DNA of 64,000 nt from NCBI RefSeq assembly GCF_019279795.1, contig NC_056748.1, positions 608,263,136-608,327,135 on the forward strand. Direction: 5' to 3'. The notes beneath the pieces are model-generated. The model did not search any database and was not told the origin of the DNA. It saw only the letters and a program-made list of their open reading frames with translations. This stretch comes from Protopterus annectens. Lineage: Eukaryota > Chordata > Ceratodontiformes > Protopteridae. Positions within the stretch are counted from its first letter, which is position 1, and every line of letters begins with the position of its first letter. Both the position numbers and the translations under genes were made by a program. This document shows, piece by piece, positions 35,009 to 47,670 of the stretch.

Positions 35009-35355
35009 TGAGAACATAATTTGATTCTATCAAAGGGTTTAGGCTCTGCCCACTGGAAGTTACAATGCAAACTTCCTGAGCTTCATTGGAGTGAATGAGT
35101 TAATAGATATGCTCTGGCATCATTTCAATAATGAGTTATTGAAGGATGCTACCTGCTTCAGTCTTGTGGTGAATATGACTGATTTATGGTTTGATTTGAC
35201 TATGAATGGTGTTACAAGTGGAGGGGAATAGAGTTGTCCCATATCAGTAAGAATCAAGTTCAAGATTGTGTTGCCCCTCTTTGGGGTATGGACTAGCTAG
35301 TCCAGCGAATCTGTATTTATGAAGTCCAGAAATCTACAGGCATTTAGGCTTAGTT
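35009..35355 (-). pseudogene. CR1 endonuclease fragment, inverted part
   Basis: The minus strand gives LNACRFLDFINTDSLD, LVHTPKRGNTILNLILTDMG and a SNHKS block, equivalent to RFLEFINSNAMEQLVTTPTR, NILDLIITNMG and SDHKL of copy A. The catalytic SDH is changed to SNH here. Confidence 0.68.
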
Positions 35356-36350
35356 AATAAATTCATCCGGATAAATGTAAATGAATGTGTAATTCATTGG
35401 ATAGCAAACCGGCTCCCAACTAGAACCCAAAAAATTAAGGTGAGTGGATTACCTCCAACAAGAGACATGTGACAAGTACAGTACCCCAGGACTCTGTCCT
35501 TGGACCTTTACTTTTTGGTATTTACTTCTCAGAGATCAAGGCAAATGTTAATGGCTTATTTCTGACAAAGTTTGCTGATGACTGTAGACTTCGTGCCATC
35601 ATAAATTCTCCAGAAGAAGCCAAGATCCTTCTGGAAGACCAGTCATAAATAGCTGGTGTCAAAACCATGGCCTAAAACTAAATGTCAAAAAGTATATAAC
35701 TGTATACTTTGGCAAGCAAGATGTCCCCTGCAACTATCATATCGGCTACAATCCCCTGAAAGTGTATCCAGTAGTGAAGGACCTGGGAACATTTGTAGAC
35801 AATGAGCTATCATTTAACCACCACATGTATACTACTGTCAAGAAGCCCTTCTTTATATCACAAATCATTAGCAAGCGTATGGTATCCAAATCTAGGAAGG
35901 TGATCATTCCACTGTAACATGCACTCATTACACCAATTACTGAATATAATGCCTAATTTGGCATATACTTGTCCAAGCACCTGACTCAACTTGAGTGATA
36001 ATTTTTTGTCACAAAAAAAATCAAGGGACTAAATCACAAAAGCTACTCTGACAACCTAAAAGCTCTTTCTCACTTCTTGGTGTCCAACAGGCTGCTAAGA
36101 GGAGATCTCTACCTCGCATACAGAGCCTCTACTGACCCCATCCTTGTAGACCTTTTACACATCGGTAAGTCCAATAGTGGCAGAAACAACACTCTGCAGA
36201 CTTCAGTCTGCATTGCAACTTAAAAAGAAGATGCTGGAGGGATAGATATGTGCCACAGACAATACCATTTCTCTTACTTTATTCAAGCACAACCTATAAT
36301 CATGGATTGGAAACCATAAGTTCAACTCTGTTTTGACACCCTTGTCCCTT
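35356..36350 (+). pseudogene. CR1 RT C-terminal half, plus part
   Basis: Frames on the plus strand read INKFIRINVNECVIHWIANR, then a PQDSVLGPLLFGIYFSEIKA motif-B block, LTKFADDCRLRAI in a shifted frame (35566-35604), KDLGTFVDNELSFNHHM and a terminal WIGNHKFNSVLTPLSL. The catalytic pair is legible. Stops at many points. The 3' UTR runs into the duplicated flank at 36339. Confidence 0.72.
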
Positions 36351-36455
36351 ACGAACATGGAGTACATGCAAATACCCACTCCAGGCTTATGGCTATTCTT
36401 AATGACTATACAGAGGGTTTTCACACAGCATCAAAGGATTATGTCACATGGGGTT
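36339..36455 (+). repeat. Left copy of a ~115-bp repeat flanking the Gmr1 element
   Basis: Shares ACTCCAGGCTTATGGCTATTC-type sequence, CAGAGGGTTTTCACACAGCA and an ending ATGGGGTT with 42837-42946. Similarity stops exactly where the LTR starts (36456). See the findings for interpretation. Confidence 0.75.
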
Positions 36456-37607
36456 TGTGATGATGTGAGGTTTGCCATCTCTACCAGAGAGAACATGGCA
36501 GTGCATGTGTAACATATGCCAGCATAGTTAGCTTGAGTTTTGAAAACAGTTTTGGAAATAGGTTTCCTGTCATTTGACTATCACACTGACTTGTACAGAT
36601 GCTTATGTTAAGAATGTATCAACAGTGTTATTATAACTGATTAAATGTTTATGTTTAAAGAAAGAATTCTATAGTTTTCAAATACTGCAACAGATCTTAG
36701 AAAAGCTCTGAGTCTGTTCTCTACCAGAGTCATGTGATCAAATGTGATGTCATTCTATAACCAGCACTGAGGGGATGGAATTCACAGATTGGCTTGTTTT
36801 GTTTTCTTTGGAACTTGATATAAAAATCTATAACAATTATCACAGCCAGTTCAGGTAGACCAGTATAAGTTGGAAGAACATCACCTTGCCTCGTGGAAGT
36901 AAGCAACTCGGCATCTAATTTTGCCTCGCTGTATTAATTAAGTTAGACAAGGAACAATTCTTCTTTAGACAGTCAGGAATTACAGTGAGATTAGCTAAGT
37001 ATTATTTTACTGCATCTGCTTGAATCTGTCGAACTGTGTTATCTTTATTTCTCCTGTGATTGAAACTCTGATGTTTATTGCACTTAAATATTTAATAATT
37101 TCATATTTTCTAGCTTACTATTTATTATTAAATATTTTTACACCTTTTATTGCACCTGGCCTTTTAGAGATTACTTTTAATGTCTTGAGAGTACTTGTGC
37201 TTATTCTAGTGACACCTTGGCCACTCCGAAAAATTTTGCTGTTTGGGGTTACACTCTATCATTTATTTTAGCATTGATTTTACTCAGTATAATTGGATAC
37301 CCTTTAAGAGCCTAACAGTGACTGACTGGTGGCAGCATCATTACCTTATTGTCTGGGCATAAGAGGGCACAGCTAGTAAATATGTGCCAACCTTTCCCAG
37401 GAGTGTTTGTGTAAATCAAATACCCAGGTGTGGGTGTGTCAGTCACTTGGAACTGCTCTTGGGGGAAATTGTGCTTGATGCAGAGAACTGCATTTGAAAT
37501 TACTGTGTAAATCTATTCCTGTTTTAGTAACTATCTCTCACCAGTGTCAGGTGTGAGGAGGACTGAAGCTTCTTGATCACTGTCCCAGGGTAAATGGGTG
37601 CATCACA
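36456..37607 (+). repeat. 5' LTR of the Gmr1-like element
   Basis: Starts TGTGATGATGTGAGG, ends CATCACA. TATAAAAA lies at 36819-36826, a plausible promoter TATA box also kept in the 3' LTR (41949-41956). Confidence 0.8.
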
Positions 37608-37613
37608 TATTAG

Positions 37614-37628
37614 TGGCAGTGGTGGGAT
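37614..37628 (+). promoter_or_regulatory. Primer-binding site of the Gmr1-like element
   Basis: TGGCAGTGGTGGGAT begins six bases after the LTR. Position and TGG start fit a tRNA primer site; the tRNA is not identified. Confidence 0.55.
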
Positions 37629-38099
37629 ATTAATTGAACTTCAGTAGCCCATGGGCAATTGTCACTGAAGGTGTGTGCACTCTCTACAGCCATAAGGTAA
37701 ACATCCAGAGTTTCATTTTCAGAACAGTTTTATTAATTTTTGTTAATTTAGTTTAGTCAGGAAAAGCAGGCAAAGATAAAAAAAACACAGGAAGCAAAAA
37801 AATAAAAATAAAACCAGTGACCCAATAAAATGAAAATGTATTCATTCTCTGACGTCTTGGATAGTTTGCCTTCAAGGAGAAGCAGGCAAAGATGTCAGCA
37901 GAGGAATATGGTAAGCTGACAAAGAACCAGTTGGCCAAGTCGCGCAAAGTCAAGAGAATGGTGCATGCTACCCAGACTAAGAGAAAATTATTTCAGCTTT
38001 AATTGCACCTATACTGTGGACCATTGGTCTGGAGGACATGATGGTGATGTGCAGTTTTCAGAAACAGGACAGTTAGTTCACCTTTTCCTCAGAAGACTT

Positions 38100-39121
38100 A
38101 AAAATCCATCTGGAGTTAAAAAGACTTGAACTGGAGGCCAAACATTTGGAGAATGAAGAAAGTCTGTGACGATTGGAGGCTGAAGAAAAGGAGAAACAGC
38201 TTCAACATGAGGCTGAAGAAAAGGGGAAGCAGTGTCAACTGGAGACAAATGTTTGGTGATTGAAGAGAGACTGCAACATTTGGAGATCGAAGAAAATGAG
38301 AAACTGATGAATTTGGAGATCAAAGAGAATGAGAGAATGTGGCAATTGGAGGCAGATGAAAAACAGAAGCAGCAACAACAAGAAAGGGAGATGCTGACAG
38401 TCAGAGTCATGGAGGTAATGGGGAAGGGAATAACCGGACCCAAGAAGCAATAAAGGTCAGTAAATTTCTTCCACAATTTGCAGATGGGGATGACTTAGAT
38501 AATTTTATTCATATATTTGAAAGAGTATGTAAACAGCATAATGTTGACCAAGGGGTCTAGGTACAGTTCCTGACCTCCGTACTCCATGGTGAAGCTGTAA
38601 CTGCTGTTTCTAAATTATCTGATACTGACTGTTTAAACTATGATATAGTGAAACAATGTGTATTGAACTATTATAAGTTAACATCTGAAGCTTACAGAAA
38701 AAAGTTTTGTGAACAAAGACACAAGGCAGATGAAAGTGTATATGATTATATTGCTGAGTTAAGTACTTACTTTCATAGGTGGGTGAGTGGGTGCCAGGTT
38801 ACCACTTTAAAAAGGCTGGAAGAACTTTTGGTGAGGGAACAAGCCCTTAATACTTTGTCTGAGGACATGAGAATCTGGTTGGCAGACCAAGAGTGTAGCT
38901 CTGCAGATGAGCTGGGGAGAAAATGTGATCTCTTCTTAGCAAGCAAGGCATCACTTCTCAAGAAGGTGATACACAGTACTGCACATGGATGTAAGGGAAC
39001 CCATGGTGGGCAGCCTAAACCACCTCAACAGAGTTTACCAGTAACAGGGGAAACCACTACTTCAGGTACATGGCAAGGATTTGGAGTTAGATGTTTAAAT
39101 GTAACCAGAGGGGCCATGTAG
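38100..39121 (+). pseudogene. Gmr1-like gag with SCAN-like capsid domain
   Basis: The N-terminal part (38100-38450) is a Glu/Lys/Gln-rich heptad region (LEIEENEKLMNLEIKENER), a likely coiled coil. Next, FLPQFADGDDLDNFIHIFER (about 38465-38524) starts the capsid. After a stop (TAG at 38558-38560) it continues with VLHGEAVTAVSKLSD and, at 38648-38960, AYRKKFCEQRHKADESVYDY, RLEELLVREQALNTL and MRIWLADQECSSADELGRKC. These last blocks match the SCAN domain of vertebrate zinc-finger proteins, known to derive from a Gmr1-type gag. No zinc knuckle is evident. Confidence 0.78.
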
Positions 39122-39243
39122 CATAGAAATGTCCACTGAAGCAAGGTGGGGAACAAAAGGTAAGGGGGCCAGAAAGTGGGAATAACAGCATGCCACTAGT
39201 AAGTTGTTTGGAGAAAACACAGGTACCAAACCTTTACTGATGT

Positions 39244-39543
39244 TTGGATCCTATCTTAGTGGATGGAAGACAGGTCACTGCTAAGAGAGACACAGCCTCT
39301 GACTTAACCATTGTGAAGCCTGCAGTGGTTAAAGAGGAGCAGTACTTGCTTGGGCAATCCACTCCAATCAGAGCTTTAGGAGGAATCCCATTCCAAATAT
39401 CTTTGGCCAGGGTTCAACTTGATTGGGAGGGTGAAAAAGGAAGCAAGCAAGTAGCCGTGTTTGAGGATATTCCTGCAGATGTCTTGATAGAGAATGATTT
39501 TGATAATACAGTACCTTGTGTGCATGCAGTTACATGTAGTCAG
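39244..39543 (+). pseudogene. Gmr1-like protease
   Basis: VDGRQVTAKRDTASDLTIV places the retropepsin active site, with DTAS in place of the usual DTG/DSG, so the glycine is lost. The flap-to-C-terminal block is ALGGIPFQISLARVQL and the end is ADVLIENDFD (normally a (I/L)LG-D motif). A 103-codon open frame. The following ~270 bp to 39815 are linker without a motif I recognise. Confidence 0.7.
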
Positions 39544-39815
39544 GCTTGGAGATAGGCATGTAGGCCTGGTAGGCTGGGGGAGACCCAGACAGACCCCATA
39601 CTTGAAGCTGGAGCTTGTGATGTGGCTATTTCAGGGAGGGAGCTACCCTGTAGCAGTAAGCCTGAAAGTGAACCACAGCTGCTGGTATGCTGGTAGGTAC
39701 TGCTGTTCCTGTGGACAGGGTGATTGAAAGGACAGAGGTGAATGGTAGTACCAAGGCTGACAGTGAGGCACTGCTGTAAGAAGATATTAGGCTTCCTGTG
39801 GAAGGGGAGCTGTGA

Positions 39816-40950
39816 ATGGTCAAAAGTGATCTGAGACAGGCTCAGCTTTCAGACCCTACCTTACGACGTTTGAGAGAGGTAGTTAAGGAGGCTCCTGATG
39901 CTCAAGGAAAAGGGGAGTCTGTATACTGGAACAAAGGGTTACTGTACAGATGGTGGACCCCTGAGGGAGGGCTAGAGAGTAAGGTAATACAGCAGTTGGT
40001 AGTGTCCAGCACCTACCATCTGACACTTCTAGCCATAGCACATGACATTCCTTTTGCAGGTCTATGGCATAAAGTGTACCAAGAAACATATTATGCAGAA
40101 CATTTATTGGCATGGGATTGCAAAGGATGTAACAGGGTACTGCAGGACCTGTGAGCAGTGCCAAAAGGTGTTCAAGGAAGGGGAAAGGTCAAAGCTCCAT
40201 TGATGCCTTTGCCTGTTATTGAGGAGCCATTTCAGAGGGTAGCTATGGATATTGTGGGGCCTCTGAGCATCCCAAGTTCCACAGGGAAGAAGTATATCTT
40301 GGTAGTAGTAGATTATGCTACTAGATACACTGAGGTGGTGGCTCTGTCCTCCATTGAGGCAGAGAAAGTGGCAAATGCTTTGTTTGAGATTTTCAGCAAG
40401 GTAGGTTTCCAGAGAGAAATATTAACTGACAGAGGTACCAACTTTATGTCAGACCTGCTGGCTTGTCTGTGGGGTGAAGCATCTAAAGACCACTCCCTAC
40501 CATCTCCAGACTAATGGCCTTGTGAAGAGGTTAAAATCTACACTAAAGACCATGCTACAGGCATTTTCAGATCAGTTTAGGAGACAGTGGGACAAATATA
40601 TGCTACATCTACTGTTTGCATATAGAGAGAGATACCCCAGGAATCCACATGTTTTTCACAATTTGAATTGCTGCATGGGCAAAGAGTGAGGGGGCCTTTA
40701 GATTTGATTCATGATGAGTGGCAGGGTGAATGTGAATCCAACAAGGAGTCTGTTGTGGCATATATCCTAAACCTCAGGACAAGGCTTAAGGAGCTCATAG
40801 GCTTGGCCCAGGAGAACCTGGCAGGAGCCCAGTAGCAGAAAAAGGTCTGGTATGACAGCAGTGCTCCAACCTGAGATTTTGCTGTGGGACAGCAGGTTAT
40901 GGTGCTCATTCCTGTCAGACATGTTAAGCTACAGGTAGCTTGAGAGGGAC
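39816..40950 (+). pseudogene. Gmr1-like integrase
   Basis: 39816-40154 begins the H2C2 zinc region (LLAIAHDIPFAGLWHKVYQ). A frameshift near 40105 moves the second half (YWHGIAKDVTGYCRTCEQCQ) to another frame. The core at 40158-40514 has MDIVGPLSIPSS (first Asp) and ILTDRGTNFMSDL (second Asp). After another frameshift, TPYHLQTNGLVKRLKSTLK carries Lys (AAG, 40525-40527) where the catalytic Glu belongs. The C-terminal block VRKVSNVNYMVNLLG and KLYYANIMKP ends near 41045. The protein could not be active. Confidence 0.82.
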
Positions 40951-41042
40951 CCTTCGAAATGGTTAGGAAAGTCAGTAATGTTAATTACATGGTAAACCTG
41001 CTAGGCAGTAGGCAGGGTCACAAATTGTACTATGCTAACATA

Positions 41043-41400
41043 ATGAAGCCTCAGCATGTCAGGGAGGTCCTGAGCAGATTACAAAGGACAGGGTTGACCA
41101 TTAAGCCCAGTAGTTGTCAGGTGGTATGGCAGACATCTCCTACCTGGGACATAGAGTGGGAAGTGGTAAGATTGGGCCAGAACCTGCCAAAGTGGAAGGT
41201 ATTCAGGTGTGGCCTGCCTCTTTTACCAAAAAGCAGGTGAGGGAATTCTTGGGGACTGTGGGGTACTATAGAAAGTTTGTTTCCAATTATAGTACAATAG
41301 ATGCTCCCCTCACAGACCTGACAAGGAAAAACAAGCCAGATAAGGTAGTGTGAACCCCATCCTGCAAGCAGGTATTCCAAAAGTTTAAGGGGGCTTTGGG
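41043..41400 (+). pseudogene. Gmr1-like RT remnant, downstream of integrase
   Basis: Directly after the integrase C-terminus: QHVREVLSRLQRTGLTIKPS, then (shifted) MADISYLGHRVGSG, IQVWPASFTKKQVREFLGT and VGYYRKFVSNYSTIDAPLTD, which is the end of the RT palm and the connection. The fingers and the YxDD-bearing core are absent; the jump from integrase to the RT tail marks an internal deletion. RNase H is not found before the 3' LTR; 41400-41564 has no motif. Confidence 0.78.
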
Positions 41401-41564
41401 AAGACCCCTGTGTTAGCCAGTCCAGATTACAGCAATGCCAATGCAGATGGACTCTCAAGACAAGGTACAGGTTAATGTGTTCCCAGACAGGCCCATTTCT
41501 CTCAAGCAACATTTTTCCAGGGTCACTTGAAAAACTAGCTTGAGTTTTCAAACAAGCAGAGAGA

Positions 41565-42836
<1,272 letters not shown>

Positions 42837-42946
42837 CCTTTGTGGACATAGGGAACATGTAAATACCTTCTCCAGGCTTATGGCTATTCATACTAACTGT
42901 ACAGAGGGTTTTCACACAGCACCAAAGGTTTATGTCCCATGGGGTT
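42837..42946 (+). repeat. Right copy of the ~115-bp flanking repeat
   Basis: Homologous to 36339-36455 with scattered substitutions, ending ATGGGGTT at 42946; flanking sequence beyond (ACACAAGACATC) is unique. Confidence 0.75.
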
Positions 42947-42989
42947 ACACAAGACATCTGCAAAACAAGGGGCCTTGGTAGTATGGTCA

Positions 42990-43330
42990 ACATTTTGAAT
43001 TTTAGTACCTTCAGAAACAGACAGAGAAAGAGCAATCTAAAACTGTTGTCCTGGAAAATTCTTTCTTTGGTACTACATACATTTTGGTGTATAAACCTTC
43101 TCCTTTTGGTTTAAAGATAATGGTTTTATGGCTTGTAGAATCAGCATGTGTTAAAGAACCTGAGGAAATAAGGGTTGTGAGGGTGGGAAGGAATTCCCTT
43201 GAAAGAAGGTATGTGTAACCAGTGAATCACTTTTAGGACTCTATGAAACAATTTGCTGCCAAAGGGGAAGATTGAGAGCCAGTTCTTGGGACAGATTTAG
43301 AGACATAAGTCAAGAGGGGAGGAACAAGAA
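42990..43330 (-). pseudogene. DIRS-type RT N-terminal fragment
   Basis: The minus strand at about 43100-43040 contains GLYTKMYVVPKKEFSRTTVL, a degraded form of the first RT block of DIRS elements (…VPKK-G followed by a hydrophobic strand). It lies downstream, in minus orientation, of a DIRS gag remnant at 43590-44240, in the right order. Heavily mutated. Confidence 0.5.
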
Positions 43331-43589
43331 TGCTGTCACAGTCATTCTGAAGGTGTAGTAGTCTGTCCCTTTTTGAAAGGAGCCCTGTTTTTATTGTTCC
43401 CCTCCAACCATTTTTTTTTTGGTTTCCTGTTTACCAGCAGATGGCAGGGATTTCCTATTTTGTCTTTTGAAGGAAAACAGAGGATTTGTAATATTTATTA
43501 TGGACAGGGAGTGAAAATCATTGAAATTCCCTGAATCAGTTTTCCTCTTTCATGAAAATGATTGAAAACCCAAATAGCAGAAGGGACAC

Positions 43590-44240
43590 AAAACCTCATC
43601 TAAAATAGGGTTTAAAATCTCAGACTTTACCTCATCACAAAACTTTTAATTGCAAACTCAGGTATATCTTATCAAAACAGCAGCAGTAACAATGGTCCTA
43701 GATGCAGTATCTGCACAATCATACACACTCCTCAAAACATATTTAGACACCTATGACAGATCAGAAATAACAGGATTCACATGGAACCTACCTTCTGAAG
43801 GAAGTGAGGCAGAACAATCTCTCAAACTGTTTACACAATTAAGAATGTTAGTTTGAGATACTTCAGTCTGCCTGCTTTTTTGAGACTGAAAACTGAAAGT
43901 CAGGGTTACTACCGGCAGCATTTAACACATCCTGCAAGGCTGGCATGATAGGTATACTGGGTGTACAATGCGGTATTTCCACCTGTGACATATTGTAATA
44001 TCTTTGTAGTTCAGGGAGAATATCTAGTTGTTCCCACAAAAATAATTAATTTATCCTGAAAATAGTTTCAGAAAAGTCCAACTCCTCTAAAGGAGTTGGA
44101 GAGGATTGATCTTTCTCTGAATCAGAGGTGTGGGTTTGAAACTTTGCAGGAGAAAAAACTCTGTCTACGTCAAACTCCTCTGCATATTTTTTCTGCAAAC
44201 ATTTCCTTAAAAATTTGCATTTTTTCACCAGTCCACCATT
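43590..44240 (-). pseudogene. DIRS-type gag remnant, second copy
   Basis: Minus-strand blocks LPELQRYYNMSQVEIPHCTP and IPIMPALQDVLNAAG (44010-43915), then DCADTASRTIVTAAVL (43720-43670), parallel the blocks at 31656-32460 in the same order. Frames are short and broken. 43330-43590 between it and the RT block is unassigned. Confidence 0.55.
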
Positions 44241-44299
44241 TCAATATTTTACAAACAGTGCAATCCTCATGCAGGGTGTGTTAATAGTACCAGAGACTG

Positions 44300-46525
44300 A
44301 TTCATATTCTAAACTGCTTCATTTACATACAAACATAAACTTCATCTCATCTGGCAACATACTGTTCTTGTTAAATACAGAGATGAAACAAACATTAACA
44401 TCTACGTACTTACAGTTCCTCTCCCTGACCATTCCTGAAACAAATGGCCTGTGTTTCTTATCTCTACTCATATTTTCCCTCTAAGGGTTGGTAGCAACAA
44501 TTCTGCACCTCTAATTCTTTATGGGATCTATTTGTTTCCCTCTTCCTAAAATCCTATCCCATTTTCCCAATGTGCATCTTTTCTTCTGTTTACCAAACTG
44601 ACCTCTCTCTTTTATTTTCTCTCCTTAATGTCATTCATCATCCCTGCAACCTGTTGCATTTCTTTTTTTCTGTTTTCTTCCATTTCTTTGTAATAATTTT
44701 TTTGGCTACTATTATAAGTAATGTCAGCGCCTTTGCATTTCCCATTTAGCTTCAGGATATGGCCCCAAATTAATAAAAACACTTATCTGATACTTACCTC
44801 CTCCCCTCTTCTTATCTTAGAGACTAGTCTAGTAAGTGCTTCCTTAAAATCATTTACAGCTTCACAATCCCTGAAGACATTAAACCAGTTTCCAATTTCC
44901 TCCTTCATGCACCTCCATAATATAGGGGTCACAGGAAGCATGTATCTTGTTCAAACGAGATGCAGTATAAAAATATTTGAGGAGGCGCTTCCATTCAAAT
45001 ATACATAATTTTCTACCTTTTGTGGCTATTCTTGGTGCTACACAAATTTATTTCCACTTTTTTCTCCATACTTCTCTTGTGCTGTCTGCTTGTGGCCTTG
45101 AGCTGTTTAACACCTCTGTAGTATCCTCTGGTTCAATGCTTTCTCCCTCCTGGTACGTAACAAATCAGTTGAGTCAGGATTCTCCCTTTTCTGTGCTTTT
45201 TCATTTAGTGTCTTCCTAAGATCTCTTCTCAAATCCTCAAACTGCAGTCTATCTCTTTGTTGTAATGCAAATTATCTGTCCTTTCTTCCCTTGTTAGTAT
45301 TTTCCTTCTTGCATCAACTTCTCCCAAAATCTACATGCCTTGTTTTTCTGCTATTCTGTGACTTCCCCTGCCTTACATTTCTCAATTCATTTAAAGTATC
45401 TTACTAGAAGTAAGTTTTTCCACTAAACCAATAGTTTCTGTTTTTTTGTAATCACTCTTACCCTCTCATATCCATAGTATTCCACTTCCTTAACCTTGTC
45501 TACTTGGAAGCTTTAGTTTCACAGTCCTATCCTACCTTGGTCTTTTACCCATCCATACTGAATTGCCATCATTTCCTTCATTTTGAATGGTACTCTGGGT
45601 TTTGCAAAATATATACTGGCCTGATCTGTAATGACTCATGATATTCTTATAGGCTTGGTAATTCTAGGCTTCCCTGTTCTACTGGGAGAATTAGATTATC
45701 TCACACAACTGAAGGTGCCTTCCCTTCCCAGATTAAATCCTTCATGGATTCTAATCCCAATTTCTCTACCTGGCTTTATAAAATAAACATGTCCTGCATA
45801 CAAGACTAAGAGGACAAAGAACATTTTTACAGCCTGTTATTTACTATTCAGATCCATATATAATATCTTTCAAGTTGTCAATTTGGTCGCCATCTTTGTG
45901 AAGCTTTCCTCCCACATTCATTTTGCTGCTCTTTCGATTTCTAACTTGCCAGTTTTTCACTCGTTGATTACCCCAAAGGTATGTTCCTGTACTAGATCGA
46001 ATGTGGATGTGTCATTGTGAATTACAGTTTGCATTTTATGTCTATTTATTCTGTAACAAACATTCTCCTCAAACTGTCTGGTTACCTTAAATATTTCCGG
46101 GACATCTCCTTCTGCGTCTGCAACATACAAAATGATATCATCAGCAAATAAGGCAATTTTTGGGAGGGTTGTACCAGTTATATCCTTGCACTTTATAATC
46201 TATAATACTTGTGCTAGTGGCTGAATGTATAGGGCAAACAAGAAGGCGGACAGTGGTCAGCCCTGTCGTGCATCTCTGCTTAGGTCAAAAGTCCTTGATG
46301 ATCCTACAAGTGTGCCCCTTATAGATATTAGGAATCACTTATGTCCATCTTCCCAGCATTTCCACTAATTCCAATACACTCAGCATAAAACTCCCTCTGA
46401 CCAGGTTGAAGGCCTTTTCCCCATCCAGACCTATTAGCATAAGACACTTTTTTTCTGAACTGCATGTCTTTGCATCATTGAAGTCCTGCTTATTTTATTA
46501 AATGTTTGCCTCCCCTTAATAAATC
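44300..46525 (-). mobile_element. L1 LINE copy 3, RT and C-terminal part
   Basis: Divergent L1 on the minus strand. LLIGLDGEKAFNLVRGSF (motif A, near 46440-46385), GYNWYNPPKNCL/KIALFADDIILYVADAE (motif C, intact FADD at about 46124-46165), then WWEESF-like and MLPVTPILWRCMKEEIGNW (about 44940-44885), the ORF2 C-terminus. Frames are broken throughout. The 5' side stops at about 46525 against a TACA microsatellite belonging to the next element; the L1 endonuclease and ORF1 on the same strand are found at 56240-56665 and 59410-59815. Confidence 0.68.
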
Positions 46526-46588
46526 TGTATTACATACATACATACATACATACATACAAATATTTCCAGCATGGGCATTAATGCCCTT

Positions 46589-46860
46589 CTAGCCTGCCAA
46601 TATACCAAAACACTTGTTCCCATAATAAGTGTCCAGGCTGTTCTTAAAAATATCTAAACTAGTACTTGTTTTAATGTAATTTAGTAGTCTGTTCCATGCA
46701 TCAGCTGCTCTCTCAGAGAACCAATTAGTACACTTCTCATTCCTATAGAATCTTCTGCATAGGTTGTCTGATGATTCTCTGCTACTTTTTGATAACCCCA
46801 AACAATCCCAGAGGGAGTTGTCTCTAAATGCACTATATACTTTATTTTCACTTATTAATT
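46589..46860 (-). pseudogene. RT C-terminal fragment of the second CR1-type family
   Basis: VYSAFRDNSLWDCLGLSKSS followed by NLCRRFYRNEKCTNWFSERA and ADAWNRLLNYIKTSTSLDIF, ending FKNSLDTYYG: the FF.NR....WN.LP...V..-type ending common to CR1-group RTs. Confidence 0.7.
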
Positions 46861-47230
46861 TGTTTTATATTTGTTTACCGGGAGTGTCCAGCTGGGCCAA
46901 AAAGGCCCATTTTCAGCTGAGGCCCTGGGAGAAAAGCTCCAACTAACATAACTACCACAAGTATACAACACTTTACAAGAATATAACAAAAGAGATAATA
47001 TTAACAATAGTGAGAAATATTGCAACAATTTTGAAATAACAACATTGTGTTAAGTAATAAACATGTAAGCAAACATAATAAAAAATGAGAATATAACATA
47101 AACAGGTACATGATATTTGGTATGTAAGTTCGAGAATGCATGATTTGTGAGTTTGAAAGTATTAAGATATAACAGGAGTTAGAGAGGGCCAGGTGTTGAG
47201 AGTGTAGTGGCATTAAAAAGTGGTCATAGA
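46861..47230. repeat. Inserted LINE-like 3' end
   Basis: Separates two parts of the RT C-terminus. At 46880-46945 it has ACCGGGAGTGTCCAGCTGGG and GAGGCCCTGGGAGAAAAGC, resembling the 3' UTR of another CR1-like LINE, plus AT-rich sequence. Edges approximate. Confidence 0.4.
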
Positions 47231-47534
47231 ACAAATTTGAGAAGTATAGGAGAGTTTTGTTTGCAATCTGATGTGGAATAAGATGCTTGAATAAGATCTC
47301 CTCTTAAATATCTATGAGAGACACTGTACAAGTTCAGATATTTCTGTCTTACATAATAACTTAAATTGTCATATCCGTGGCATATTTCCACTGTACTCTT
47401 TCCAGTTTACTCATGCTTGTTTTCTTATAAGGTTTCCATCTTGTTATTCCATATTCAAGTTTGGGTCTAATGTAACTAACAAACAATGACTTAATCATTT
47501 CTGATGTCCTAGACTTTATAAATCTTTTTATACA

Positions 47535-47600
47535 TCAACCAATTGGGTAATGATAGTTATAGAACTATAGTCCTATAACTATCATTACCCAATTGGTTGA
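47535..47600. repeat. Perfect 28-bp inverted repeat
   Basis: Arms 47535-47562 and 47573-47600 are exact inverse copies (starting TCAACCAATTGGGTAATG) around a 10-base spacer. Imperfect similarity extends about 10 bp beyond each arm. It lies within the RT of the second CR1-type family. Confidence 0.92.
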
Positions 47601-47670
47601 TATGATTAGAAAAAGTTATAGCTGGATCTACCCAGGTCCTTAAATGAGTCTACAGTTTAATCACAGTGTG

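Larger units (their letters stand above)
33200..36338. mobile_element. Old CR1 with inverted 5' half (twin-priming structure)
   Basis: The left part (33200-35355, excluding the insert at 34570-35008) is a CR1 5' half on the minus strand: RT entry, linker and endonuclease from left to right. The right part (35356-36350) is the CR1 3' half on the plus strand, starting in mid-RT. An inverted 5' segment joined to a plus-sense 3' segment, with some sequence lost at the junction, is the product described as twin priming for LINEs. Divergence from copies A-D shows a different, older CR1 subfamily. A later rearrangement is the alternative. Confidence 0.6.
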
